A stretch of DNA of 64,000 bases from Torreya grandis (GCA_037957365.1 JARHVA010004906.1:207501-271500); one strand, 5' to 3'; positions 13,086 to 25,633 are shown, counted from the stretch's first letter. Made by a program: numbers and translations. Notes: generated by a model not told the origin, from the sequence alone.

Positions 13086-14174
13086 TGTTTGCTTCTTCTA
13101 TGGAAAAATAATTAAGTAATTTTTTTGAGAAACATGTTAATAAACTAGTTAAAAAAATAATTCAAGAGTATTTTCCAAATCATATTACAATTTATAATGA
13201 GAATGAACATATTACAAAATTAATTTCTTCATATTATTATGATCATGATATAGTTAGACATGGGCATATCCAATTTGTTTCACAAAGCATGGTACATACT
13301 CCTATGTAGAATGTGGCACATAGAAATAGACCTCCATATCCTAAGGCAAAAAAATTATAAAAAGAGATTCACCACAAATATAAGTATAGTTTGTTACATA
13401 TTTTTCTCCTACACTTAAAGATACAAATTTACATGAGCATATAAGTAGTCATTTATATGGCTATATTACAACATATGTCACCTACTCATATTCAAAGGCA
13501 TCTATAATTAGAACTTCTTTTCACAAGAAGTCACTCCCTCATACCATTCCATGGGTTAAATATACATACCCAACAAGAATATCATTGGTTAGCCACTTGA
13601 ACTTTATTTGTACATATATTCTTTACTTTTTTGCTAATTATTATATCCCTTATCTAAGAATTCTTCTATCCCTTTGATTTTATTTTTGGGTACTTACCCT
13701 CTCAATTTTCAAACCTATTTGAAAAATATAAAACACCTATATCTATAGAACTCCACTTGATTATTATTGCATATAATACATCTAATGACATTTACATGAT
13801 CTAATATTACTAAAATTTACATGAGCGCATTTATCTTATTTCACATTTGAGGAACATTTACATTCTTACATATTTAAATATTCATACTACATTTCTATGA
13901 ATCAAAGTTACATATACATTGGGGGCACATTACTTGCCTTAAACCTTATCACTCTATGCTTTTACACTTTTTTTAGGACTGTTTGAATCCCTCTTACTTC
14001 CTATGCTCTTAAAGAGTTTATTCTTAGCACTTATTTTCTCAAATCTCTTTTAACATTAAAATATTAGAAAAATTCCCCCAAAAATGCATGTATTCCAAAA
14101 AATTCAAAATAAAATTCAAAATCAGGACCTAAATCATTTTTAAATGTTTCTAGATTACTTCTTTTCATATGATT
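13086..14174. other. AT-rich region without recognisable gene
   Basis: Probably the continuation of element D up to the LINE. I see no RT, RNase H or integrase motif on either strand. Confidence 0.5.
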
Positions 14175-14559
14175 GTTTGTTTTATGTTTTTTATTAATTA
14201 AGGCAGCAAACCAGGGGCCGAACCCTATACAGTCAAAAAAGACAAGAAGGCTGGCAAACAAAAGATGCCAGCACTGAACCAATGGCAGAGTTGAGAAACA
14301 AAGTCAGAAGCAAAACAAAACACTAGAAAGACCAGAGTTAGAAAGGATGAAACTACATAACTATAGAATTAACAAGATCCTTAAGATTCTCATTGTCTAC
14401 ATTGTCAGATTCCCTAGATTACCCACTGCTTCCATGATCTGCAATGGCCTTCCCCATGTGGACCACCTTCGAAAGCTATCTTCATCATTAATGTGCATCA
14501 TTCATGCTCCATCATCTCCTTCTAAATGATCTCTCTAATGTTTGGGGGTATATGAGCCC

Positions 14560-17500
14560 CTTGTCACCATACCCTCCATCTTGAGAATTGTTGACCAAGG
14601 TTGGCAAAAGCATCAACGACCCTGTTACCTTCTCTGTAGGTTTGGGTAATCTCAACTTCGGAAAACTTTTACAAAAGAAACTGGATGTCTGTAATGATGT
14701 CTTTAAGATGGACACCAACATTAGATACTTTATTAATGGCATCTATGATCAACTTAGAATCTCCCTAAATATTCAAATTTCTAATTCTTAGGGATATAGC
14801 TAACTTTAATCCCCAAAGTAAGGCCATAGCTTCAACATAGTTATTGCTCTAGCAACCCATGCCACCATCATAAACAGCAGACATCCCTCCTTTTTCATTT
14901 CTTATCATTCCTCCTCCACTTGCTTTACCACTCAACTTGGATGCCCCATCAAAATTGAGTTTCATCCAATTGGGTTTAGGTGGTATCCATTTAGTATGAA
15001 GTCTGTGAAGAATTTTGGAATTATCATGCCTAGGGATAAGGTTTAAAACCTTCTATTTGGAAGCAATTTGACTTTCAAATTTAGATAGGGGTTTCTCTAC
15101 AACACTAATATGAGCTGTTGTAACACTTTCCAAGATGGTCCTAACAAAGGAGTTAAACACTTGAGCAGCATTTCTAGCAGTGTCCCTAAAAATTTTGTGA
15201 TTTTGCTCTTTCCATAAAGTCCAGCTCAAGCATGGTAGAGCTTGCTTCCATAGTTCCTTAATCTATGGATGTGTGAAGGTTGAGTTCTAGCTGAGAATTA
15301 ATTCTTTAAGGTCAAAATTGCAAACCCATTCAATGCCAAAGTTGTTAAGTATTTTTTCCCATAAATCCTGGGTAAACTCATAGTGTATGAATAGGTGTGA
15401 AATTGGTTCCTCTCTAGAACCACACAAAAAACATCTGTTGACCAAAGTAAACCCCCTCTTTTGAAGGTTTTCCTAAGTAAGGATTTTATTATGGGTAGCA
15501 GCCCACCAAAATAAGTTAATCTTTGGAATGAGTTTATGATTCCAAACCTTTTTCCATACCTCCTTATTCTGAGCTTCAGGTGTAAGCAGATGATAGGTAG
15601 ATTTGACAAAGAATGATCCATTCTTATCTGGCCACCAATATTGTTCATCCTCTTGAGGGAAGAGTGGGATTCTGATCTCCTAAACACATTGCTAGATCTC
15701 CCAAATTCTTGGGATAAGCTCAGGCCTATGCACACAACAATCCAAAAGGTTTTTCCAACTCCTTATCCCATTGTTATTTTCCATATAATCACTAACCCTA
15801 TCACCAAAGAACTGAGTAGTCAGGCCTATAATTTCTCCATAGTTTCCTTGGGAAATGAGAGGCTTGCCTCTTAACCAATTATCCTCCTAGAATTTAATCT
15901 GTTGGCCATTTCCAAGCTTCCACCTAATTCCCTTTTTGAGAAGACTTCTACTTTTTAGCATTTTATTCCATATCAAAGGCCCCTAGGGTAATCCCGCCTA
16001 TTGAAGAAAGTTGGAATCATCAATGCTATGCATGTATTTGGCATACATTATTTCCCCCCACTCATTATTTTTGTGAATTAGATTCCAACTAACTTTTGAG
16101 AGGAGGGCTTTATTCATTTTCTTGATGGATCTTATATTAAATCCACCATGAGATTTTGGGAGACACACTTTTTCCCATCTGACTAAAGACATTCTATATT
16201 TGTCTTCCACTCCCATCCATAAAATTTTCCTTTGGTTCTATTCCAAATTTTTAGCAAAATACATAGGAATTTTAAAAAGAGACATGAAGTAAGTAGGAAT
16301 ACGTTGCAAGGATGTCTGAAGAAGTTGTAGCTTACCTGCACTACTGAGTGGTTTCCCCTTCCACCCAAGAAGTTTCCTCTATGTACGTTCCACAATACCT
16401 TTCCAAAAACTTGAAGATACCTCTTTGACTAAGAGTGGGAGACCTAAGTAGGTAGCTGGTAGGCCAACCTTAACACAATCTAAGATATCAATGATTATAT
16501 GTCTAAGTTCATTGGGAGTGTTGAAGAAGTGCACATTACTTTTCTAGAAATTTATTCTTTGTCCCAAGTCTCTGGCATAATCATTAAGTATATTCTTCCA
16601 TCTTCTAGCTTCGATCACCTATGAGATACCAAATAAGATGGTATCATCCACAAACTGCTATATAACCATAGGATGAAGGGAAGAGGTAGGTTTGATGCCT
16701 ACTAGTTTTTTTAAAACTATATCAGCTTGTATGTATCTTCCCAGTGCCTTAGTGATAATGATGAATAGGTATGGGGAGAGAGGGTCTCCTTGATGAATTC
16801 CTCTTGAGGAGGAGAAAAATACTCTAGGAACACCATTAACTAGCACTGAGAATTTAGCATAAGAGACTGCATTCCATAATAAGCAAGATAATTTATCATT
16901 AAACCCAAATTTTCTAATCACTTGGAATATAAAAGTCCATGAGACTCTATCATAAGCTTTGGATTTATCAAGCTTGAGGGCCCTCCTAGGGATTCTACTC
17001 TTATCCATGGAGTGGATAGTCTCATGTGTGGTGATCACAGCATCAAGAATCTATCTGCTCGAGATGAAACCTTTTTGAGTAGGATAAATAATTTTGTCAA
17101 GCAAGGGTTGAATTCTCAAAACCAATAGTTTATTACATATCTTATACACAGTGTTGCATAAGCTAATGGGTCTGAAATCAGCAAGGTGTAAAGGTTGAGA
17201 TTTTTTAGGAACAAGTATAATGAAGGTATTATTGACTTGTTTCAAAAGTTTTCTAGATCTGAAAAAATCATGAACTGTAGTCGTGAGGTCTGCTCCAACA
17301 ATCTCCCAATATTCTTGAAAGAATATAGGAGGAAAGCCATCAGGACCTAGGGCTTTAAAAGTGCCCATGGAGAATAAAATAGCATGTACTTCTTCATCAA
17401 ATACAGGCTTTAACATTTCTATATTTTCTTCTTCTGTTATCAAATAGGGGATTTTATCAATGAATTGACTCATAGATCTATCAATTTTATCATTATTGTT

Positions 17501-18730
17501 TTCTTTCGTAAGCAAATTCTGAAAGAACACCCTAGATTGCTCCCCTATTTTGTCATCCTCAGTAATAATGTCTCCATTATCTAGGACAAGCTTAGTTATT
17601 GAGTTGGCTTTTCTATGTTTCATAGGTGAGAGATGAAAAAAAGTAGTGTTCCTATCACCCTCTTTAAGCCATTGAACATGGGATTTTTGTTTCCATAAAA
17701 CCTCTTCCCTTTCCATCAAATTATTCCATTCTAAAGATAGACTATTCTCTTCTTCTAAGGTGCCCTCAGAGTCATCCCCTTGATCAATCAGTTGTTGAAT
17801 AGCCTTGAGTTTTCCCATTAAATTTTTCTTCTGCTGGAAAACCTACCCAAAACTGTATCTATTCCAGCCATAAACTTCTTGTTTAATGTGCTGGAGTTTC
17901 TTGACTATTTTAAACATGGGAGTACCTTGAATGGGAATATTCCACCATTGAGCCACCATTTATCTAAAACCTTTGTGTTTAATCCACATAGCTTTAAAAT
18001 GGAATGGAGGAGGTCTGTGATGTCCCTGTTCTCTCCAATTGAGGATAATTAGGCAGTGGTCAGACATGGTTCTGGGTAGAGCCTGCACCTGCATATTCTA
18101 ATAATCATTTCAGTTGCTTGATATCAGAAATATATCTAATTTAACCTAAATCATTTGATCTCCTCTTCTTCTATTGGTCCAAGTAAAATTTTGGTTCTGC
18201 AGCTTTATGTCCAATAATCCCCAATCATTTATGAATTTAGCAAAGTCGAACATGCTATCTGAGTAATCAATAATCCCACCCTATTTTTTAGAAGGGTATA
18301 AAGGTATGTTAAAATATTTGACTAACATCCATTTAGAATTTTGAGGATTATTCCTGTAGCTACTCAAATCTATCCATAATTTCTGTCTCAAAGCTCTGTT
18401 ATTCGGTGCATAAACATTTACCAACATCCAGTTCAAGGAATTCATGGAAAAATTGGTAGTCAAAAATTGTTTATGATGGGCCATAAGATATCCTTGGATT
18501 TTAGCCCTATTCCACATAGTGATAATCCCTCCTGAAGCTCCTTTAGCAAGACTAATACAAAAACTCGCCTTAGGCCATATATAGTCAGTAATTTTTGCAA
18601 AATTTTCCTCTTTCATCTTGATTTCTTGGAGTAATAGAATATCTAGTTTATTATCTAAAATGTAATTTTTAACCTCAAACTACTTTGAGGGACTATTAAA
18701 GCCCCTCAAATTCCATGATAATAATCTCAT
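14560..18730 (-). pseudogene. LINE ORF2: endonuclease, reverse transcriptase, zinc region and RNase H
   Basis: ORF2 nicks the target DNA and copies element RNA there. Start ATG at 18,730 gives MRLLSWNLRGFNSPSK, the usual start of the AP-type endonuclease; NVYAPNN and SDHC mark later endonuclease motifs (to about 18,000). RT follows at about 17,600-16,550, with ALGPDGFP, DFRPISLCN, GIHQGDPLSPYLF and the catalytic FVDD (16,643-16,654). A zf-RVT-like region with FLCG..EEPISHLF lies near 15,420-15,290. A C-terminal RNase H lies at about 14,965-14,590, with FDGA, VEAMAL, GDSKL and VDA supplying the D-E-D-D residues. Interrupting stops are often TAG at Gln positions. Known plant L1 subfamilies carry such an RNase H. 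Confidence 0.88.
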
Positions 18731-20260
18731 TTAGAGAGTTTGGAGGGTTGGGACTCCATTGTTTTCTATTTTCCACTAGCAATCTCTCTTTGTCTTGTTT
18801 CCCTTAGGGTTGGCCTCCCTTGTTTGGGCTCAGTACTAACATCTACATATTTTTTACCTTTCTAAATCTTTTTCTTTGGGGTAACCCATTCTTCCTATTC
18901 ATTTCTACCATCTTGTCCTACTACCCCTGTTGCCAAGTAGTTTCCTACCTAGCCTCCATCTTCCAAATCACAGAAAAAGTTTGTATTTGACTGTGGATCT
19001 AGTGCTCATTGAGTGTGACTTTCAGGTGTTACTTCTTCCTATCCAATCCTTGAAATTGTATCATCTTCATTGATTTCCTTTAGCAAAAGGTCCCCTCCTG
19101 CCCCTTCCTTAAACATATTAGTCTATTTTTCTAAAGTGTAGACTCTATTAAATGTGGCCTTCTAACTGTCGTCAGATACTATATTCTCCTTTGGGACCTC
19201 TTTTCCCTCACTACTGATGATATCCTCCTTTCTCTTCTCCTCCTCTCCTTCTTTTGTAGCCTTCTGACTATCATCTAATCTTATAATTTTCTTTGGGACA
19301 ACTTCACCTTCACTGCTAGGGGTAGCATCCTTTCCCTTTCCCTCCTCTCCTTTTCCTGTATTGTCAAGAATTTCCACATTATTCTCTATTTCCTGCTTGC
19401 TATTCACTTTCTCCTCCTCTACATTCTAGGAATCCTCTTTCATCCCCCTTTGCTTCACTTTGCATTGTGTCATTATATTTCCCTTCTTCTTACATATTTG
19501 ATAGAAAGTGGTAGCATTCTCATAAGTAATTAGCTGAGTCCAGGTTCCATATTTAGAGTTAAGCTCAATGGACATAGGGAGAGTCTTATTTATTTCAACA
19601 TTAACACAAATTCTAGCAAACACACATCTGGACTTAGTTCTGGTTATATGATCTGAGGTGACATATTGACAAATAGAATTTCCAATGGCTATGAAGATTT
19701 TTTCATCCCAAAATTCCAAACGGAATCCTGGTAATCTTACCCAAGTAGGTGTTGTCTTATTGAGGTCTGAGTTAGGATCAAATCCTAGTTTCCATGAGCA
19801 TAAGGCTATAGAATGTGGTCCAAATAGCTAGGGACCTCCAGCAAGGGTAGCGATCATGTCGTCCCTATTCATAAATCTAAAAAGGAATAGACCTCTAGCC
19901 ATGGCTGTGATTGAAACACTACCTTTGACTTTCCACCTAGATAGAATCCATCTTCTAAGCATTTTGATATTAGGATGGAAAAAAAACTTACCAACCAGTG
20001 TAAGGTCCATGGATGCCACTATTTCCTCCACTAGATCATCTGGGATACTCAATGCCTTGCCCTCTGAGAGAATAGGGAGGCTCGACATGCCTTTCAATGG
20101 ACACATCTTTTCACCTATGAGTGATTTCTTCCATCCAATCGATGGACTATCCCCTAATATATTCTTGGACAGATCTCTAGAGGTACTAATACCCATAGTG
20201 ACCTCTATTGGATCCGTGGTCCCACCTGTCGCACTCAGGGGGCCCAACCAAGTGGGAAAA
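18727..20260 (-). pseudogene. LINE ORF1: DUF4283-like RNA-binding protein
   Basis: ORF1 proteins of plant LINEs bind element RNA. The N-terminal block (20,247-19,828) contains LVGKFFFHPNI, RRWILSRWKVKGSVSITAM and GLFLFRFMNRDDM, the pattern of DUF4283. The next block (19,719-19,426) has ARICVNVEINKTLP and a degenerate zinc knuckle, YQICKKKGNIMTQC, in which the first Cys and the His are lost. An acidic Glu/Lys/Ser-rich tail (19,407-18,735) contains a near-duplicate unit (SSEG..VPK..I..DDSQKAT). Reading in one frame across several TAG codons, the tail ends in a TGA that overlaps the ORF2 start as ATGA. The true start codon is not certain. Confidence 0.8.
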
Positions 20261-20330
20261 AACTAGTTTCAAATATTGTCCACACGCTTCACTCCTCCAC
20301 TCCTTACTAAATCTCTGCTTGTTAAATTCT

Positions 20331-20938
20331 TATTTTATGTTAAGTAGATAACATATTACATATTTAAATACATAATGTGTCATGAGGTACTTGAGTGTGA
20401 TATATGACATACATCCACATGATTATTTAATGTTTACCCAACAACCTTGTTAAGTTGGAGGCATATCTACATTCTCCACGAATACTCTTACAAGTTGTAT
20501 TTATCCACATCATATATACCATGTTGAGCTATATATCAAATAAAAGTCTTGCTAATAACTTATATTTTTCACATGTAATACATCAAATATGCTACTTGAT
20601 AATATTAAAATTCATTATTATGAACGAAATATAGTATTCTCATTTTCTACATGATTTTCATTGCATTCTTATTTTATTACATGATATGTTAGACTTGTTT
20701 ACTTATTGTGTGTGTGGCCCTTGACCTTGTATGTTAAAATTATTGATTATATGACACCATTATGCCATTTTCATGTGGCCCTTAACCTTGTGTATTATCC
20801 AATATTTTTATGTCCCTTGTATGTTGCTTCTTAGGTCTTATGTGTGACATATTATGAAAATTACTTGATATTTTATGATATTAATTACTTTCTTATTCAT
20901 TGCTTACTAGTATGGTGCCATAATTCATATTGTTTCAG
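20331..20938. other. AT-rich region without recognisable gene
   Basis: Lies between the LINE and the left LTR of element A; before A inserted it was continuous with 49,856 onward. I see no coding motif or structured RNA. Confidence 0.5.
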
Positions 20939-22243
20939 TGAATTTCAGCTTATATTTCTAAAAGGTGAAGAAGAAGAAACTAAATACGGGTATGGTTGAA
21001 AAGCTTGTTTAATTATGTGCATGTTTAATCAAATGATTGTGAAGAGATCCTCATTGTCTTGGGATGATGACCTATAAATAATACAAAACTAAAGAAAATG
21101 GTTGGTTAAATAGATAGCTAATTGGATTTCCTAGTGTTAGCTAGATCCCAAAAGCAAGAGCTTCTTCGAGGGTTGTCAATCCACATATTTTAAATAATTA
21201 GGTTTATAAATAGAATATAAAGTACTTGCATCAATAATAAAAAAGTTACTAAAATTTAACACAAGAAGTTATTGCTAAAAAAAAGACTATAAATGACTAA
21301 TATAGAAATAAGTAAGTCAATACTAATGCTAAATGGCTTGGTTCTGCTTCAAAAAATTAGGTAGGGGTCTATGAATAGGCAATGACATAGAGAATCATAT
21401 TTGGTTAAGGGTAAATAGGTGGAAATAACTTGTTATTATTTTACACCATAGTGACCATTAGTGGTTGAGGTGACCATCGATGGTTAAGGTGACCATCAAC
21501 GGTTGGCAAGACTATCAACAGTTGAGACTACTATCAATGGTTATTATGTTTAGGTCTAGATTGGTAAATAGCTATATAACAAGATCCCAAAGTTGGATTC
21601 TAAGATATGGGTTGGTATTAGATTGATTATCAAAGGTAAATAAAGTAAATGAATATTAGAAAATAAATACTTATTTTACAGAAGGCTAATCGAGTGGGTG
21701 CTTAAGGTGGTTAACTTGTTGGTGGAGTCTAACATGATTGTAATAGTACTTGAAACTTTGGTAGAGTGGTAGTGTCAAGTTGGCCTTTTGATGTGATGGT
21801 TAGATCATTGGATCATTTGTGATAATTGACCTATAATAAAAAAAATTGGATGCAGAAGCTCTTGATAAAAATTATCGATGGATTTCACCTCCCTGCTCTT
21901 CTTTTATTATAGGCATAAGAAAAAGGTTCAAGTGGAGGTTAAATTATGTTGCTTGATTATAACTCACTCATACATGAATTTAGACAAGCTATTTTTAAAA
22001 AATTAAGCTGGGTGGTTTACATGTTATTGGTTAAGGAGGTGCACCCTGATTGTCAATGATCAAGGTGACCATCAGTGGTCATCCTGACCACCGATGTTTG
22101 AGGGCCAAGAAAAAGAGTGGGTAAAGGGATCGGTTAAGTTAGTTGGTCAATCTTAACTTGGGGTTAGGATTGGTTAGGGGTCAAAGTGTTAGATTGGTAC
22201 CAAGTGGGTCCTAAGGTGGTCTAAGGGAATTTTGGTGTCTACA
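20939..22243 (-). repeat. Element A 3' LTR
   Basis: Direct repeat of 48,520-49,855 over its whole length, with many substitutions and small indels. It contains clustered copies of the palindromic motif ACCATCGATGGT and variants at about 21,447-21,545 and near 22,080. Confidence 0.9.
21447..21545. repeat. Clustered palindromic GACCATCGATGGT-like motifs
   Basis: At least five variants of (G)ACCATCGATGGT, spaced about 20 bases apart, each close to self-complementary. The same cluster is in the other LTR (49,027-49,105), and scattered copies occur at 22,080, 22,995-23,035, 23,575-23,605 and 23,635. This could be a regulatory array or a minisatellite; the sequence alone does not decide. Confidence 0.7.
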
Positions 22244-22258
22244 TTTTACCTCTTTTTT
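22244..22258 (-). other. Element A polypurine tract
   Basis: On the - strand AAAAAGAGGTAAAA lies directly before the LTR start TGTAGACACC. The near pure-purine run fixes the 3' end of the interior and the - orientation. Confidence 0.7.
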
Positions 22259-23839
22259 ATACAACTTTGAATCAATAAGATATAAAACAAAAATGGATTG
22301 TTGGTCACTGTATTGGTTGCCTTAAGTATGGAAGGAGGTATTCCCCCTCAAACTAGGAGTCGATGAGGTAAAGCATAATTGGGTGTGGGTTTGATAAAGT
22401 GGAGGTTGATGATGACTGATGAACATCATGAAGGTGGGTGATAGGTTGGGTACTGAAGCATAAACATGTGCATGAAGTGTGACAAAAAGGTGTAATAGCT
22501 TAGATTGTGCATAGACTAGGTTTCCATAGTTGGTAAAAGTAAAATTTGGTGTTAAAAATATAAGTGACAAGTGGACCACATGACCACATTTATATGTGCT
22601 GGTTAGGTACACTCGTAAACACAAGTATCATAAGTGATGTCTATATCTCGATGGGTATCTAAGGTAGGAAGTGCTCTTAGTAAAAGCATAAACTAGTTAA
22701 GTATCATGGGTATTTGAGGTAGGAAGTGCTCTTAAGAAGACACAAGTGGGCTTGGTATGTGATATGTGGTGAAGGTATAAAAGGTAGTTAACAAGGAAAT
22801 GTTAGTATTATGGTCAAAGGACCAAGCAAAAGTCATCACAAAATGCATGCTAGTTTAGGCTGAAATGGACTAATGGTGAGGTGACGAGGTGGTCAAGTTG
22901 GGTAGAAAAGGTAGTCTCCATGGGTTGGTTGTGTTATTTGGTTCTACTAAATAAAAATGGTTTGATTTAGGTGAGATCAAAAAGGTGAGCCTCCTAACCA
23001 TCGATGGTCAAGGTGCTCAAGGATGACCATCGATAGTCAAGGTGAAAACCCTAAAAATTCTAGTGATCAAAATTAAATTTGAATGTCATTTAGATCATTT
23101 GTATTTTTGACTATGGAGATCTAGTAATTAGTGATTTGGGTGAAAGTATTATTGATGGTGATTATTGCATTATATTTATTGAGTTCTATTGATTGAAAAG
23201 ACTGGGGTAGGATGTAAGGTGAGCATGGGTGAGGAAGATGATGGGTGGGTTCATGGCTTACTCCTTGATGATGATCAAGAAATGAGGTACGTGACACTCT
23301 TAAATTGGTAAATGTAGTTCTCAATTTGAAATTTGCATTCAATTTGAAAGTGTAGGAGATGGGTGGGCAATTTGTGAACTAGTTTTGCCCTAAGTAGGGT
23401 TTAGGGTTGGAAGGTTAAGTTTGTAGGTAAATTTTGAAATTGATAAGGTGGGTTAGGTTGACTAGGGTAGGTATGGGTATTATGATAGGAGTTAGAATAA
23501 ATTAGGGTTGTTTGGGTGGTTACTAGGTAGGGTAGGTATGGGGGTGTTCCATTCATAGAATACCCATAGTGATCATTGATGGTTGGGGCTCACTATTGAT
23601 GGTCAAAATCCTAAATGAGGTGTATTCCTAATCATCGGTAGTCACCTAGTCTATAAATTGGTGGTTTATTTTGTTAAAAGTGCCTAAGGCATATAAGATG
23701 TTAATTTCTTAGTGTAGGGTGACCCTATAGGTGTTAGGGATTATAGATAAGGTAAGAGGGTAGTGTGGACACTAAGTAAATGGGTAAGATGGGTTAACTA
23801 ATTATGTGTGCTAATGAACTATGCAGGCATGGGAGTAGA
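22259..23839. other. Non-coding 3' region of element A
   Basis: Lies between the PPT and the antisense gene remnant. It holds scattered copies of the LTR palindromic motif and G-rich short-repeat text, with no protein domain on either strand. If the antisense gene was transcribed from its own + strand start, this is its upstream region. Confidence 0.5.
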
Positions 23840-25430
23840 TTTAGATGCATGATCTAGTGCCATGTATCTTTGTCAAGATTCACTAGGGGATGGCCCCTAC
23901 AAATTAGGCACATATCGAGGAGGTTGGCATAAGATTAATATGACACTATCAACATGTGTCCCATGATGCATTAATGATCATGTCCCTCATTGAGAGATGT
24001 GATTTAGCCATGAACATGTTCTTACTACCCGCTAGTGAGCTTATAATCCTACCAAAGGATGTACACTAGATTGCATAGTTGCCCTTATGAAGAAAGCTAA
24101 AATACCACATAGAGTGGGAGGAATAAGATGATATAAATAAGATTTTATATGGAGATGAATAGGATCATGTCAAGTGGCATGTTGGGGGATTCATTTACTC
24201 TACACTTTATCATAATAATGGGATGAGAGGAGATTGATGATGATAATGATGATGGTAGTGTTTTGCTTTGCCCTTCCTAACTCAAGCAATGGGAGGTTAC
24301 CATACTTTTTGTTTAGTGGTGTTGGTTGAGATTTTTCTTAGGAGGATAGTATTTGGAAAGGTACCTATTATCTTAGTATAAATATATAGGGAGCTATGGG
24401 TATTTAGGGCCCATAAGAGGTACAACATCAGTGTCAATATTGTTCTACACTCTTGGGCCTATGATCACATCTGGGTGTTGAGGCTAATGGGATTATCATG
24501 GATGGGATATAATATGATTGAGTTATAGCTGGATTTATGTGGTGGAGAGGTGACTTCACCACTTTAGGTATAGGGGGAGGTGTACACAATGTTGATTGGT
24601 TCAGAGGTACACTGGGTGCATTAGTGATTGGAGACATTGTTTAGAGACCCTATGTCTAGTTTCTAGTATAACCTAGATAAAAAAGGTAAACCCTATATCT
24701 ATAGATTTATAGATGGATATTTGGTAGGTGGGATGGGGAGGTAGAGGTTATCCCCTTTGATAGGGTGCATAGATAGTTTAACCTAGTTTAGGGTATTCCA
24801 AGTGCATTCCCTAGATACAAGCATGAGGACTTAGAGATTCTATTATTTGAGCCACATCTAGTACCAACTTTGATAGATCATGAATAACTACCAACCAAGC
24901 CAAAAATATATGATGTTGGATTTTCAAATGGGTACATGGCATGGTACTAAGATTTATATGCAACTAAAAATTTTGGTGATGGTGATGGTAACAGGAGACT
25001 GATAGATGTGGACCCAGTTAGGAGAGGGGGTTAAAGGGTATAGGTACACAGGGTTGGCCTTGATGCATATACATGAGTGTTAGTAGTTTTGGCTCAAGCA
25101 TAGGTGGTATCACTATAGCGTTAGGTGGATACACTACAAATTTCACTAACCACTGTGATAGGTGAGAGGGACCAAGCTAGAGTTACACTAGCCCATGTCA
25201 CCTAGGAGTGAGATGATCTAAGATAGGGTAGAGGAGAAATAACATCACCATTAGGTTCAATAGAGACCATTTATATGTAGAGGTACATAGCCACTATATA
25301 GGATTTGTCATACTATGAGGCTATAGTCTTCACTCACTACCCAGTGGAACCTCAATGGGGTGAGTATATAGCTAGCTTGGTAGGTGGTGCTAGCATGGTG
25401 ACACTAGGTCAGTGGGTAGTGTTTGTAGGT
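23840..25430 (+). pseudogene. Plant mobile domain (PMD/MAIL-like) gene remnant, antisense to element A
   Basis: Read across stops on the + strand, 23,910-24,090 gives HIEEVGI, then SHDALMIMSLIERC, then MNMFLLPASELIILPKDV. This parallels the PMD core (AGF... LITALVERWRPETHTFHLP.GE.T.TLQDV). Later segments fit the C-terminal part of the domain more loosely: EDLEILLFEPHLV near 24,830 and NGYMAWY near 24,935. At about 25,125-25,215 VDTLQISLTTVIGERDQAR starts a coiled-coil-like stretch, as in many PMD proteins. PMD proteins occur in plant nuclear silencing factors (MAIN, MAIL1) and in transposons. The gene lies between integrase and 3' LTR, opposite to the element. It is dead, with many stops and frame changes. 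Confidence 0.65.
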
Positions 25431-25544
25431 GGATAGATAGGTGCATCTTGGGGATAGGTAGCTACTACAAGGGGTAGGTATTAGGATTTAGTGGTTCTCC
25501 AAGAGACAATGGTGCCACTAGGGCATAAACATGATATAGCTTGG

Positions 25545-25545
<1 letters not shown>

Positions 25546-25632
<87 letters not shown>
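25546..25632. repeat. (TG)n microsatellite
   Basis: An uninterrupted TG run of about 87 bases. The Thr-His repeat ORF on the other strand is an artefact of it. An uninterrupted run this long suggests recent expansion inside an old element. Confidence 0.98.

Positions 25633-25633
<1 letters not shown>

Larger units (their letters stand above)
14175..20330 (-). mobile_element. L1-type LINE with RNase H, decayed, nearly full length
   Basis: Two ORFs in the order expected for plant L1 elements run on the - strand: ORF1 with a DUF4283-like domain, then ORF2 with endonuclease, RT, zinc-binding region and RNase H. At the low-coordinate end the - strand reads into AATTAATAAAAAACATAAAAC, a polyadenylation signal followed by an A-rich tail remnant, marking the 3' end near 14,175-14,200. 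The 5' end is set approximately, shortly before ORF1. I could not find a clean target-site duplication. Both ORFs carry several stops, so the copy is dead. Confidence 0.9.

Noticed and set aside
19856..20266. 136-codon ORF on the + strand
   Set aside because: Shadow of LINE ORF1 on the opposite strand, which has a recognisable DUF4283 pattern.
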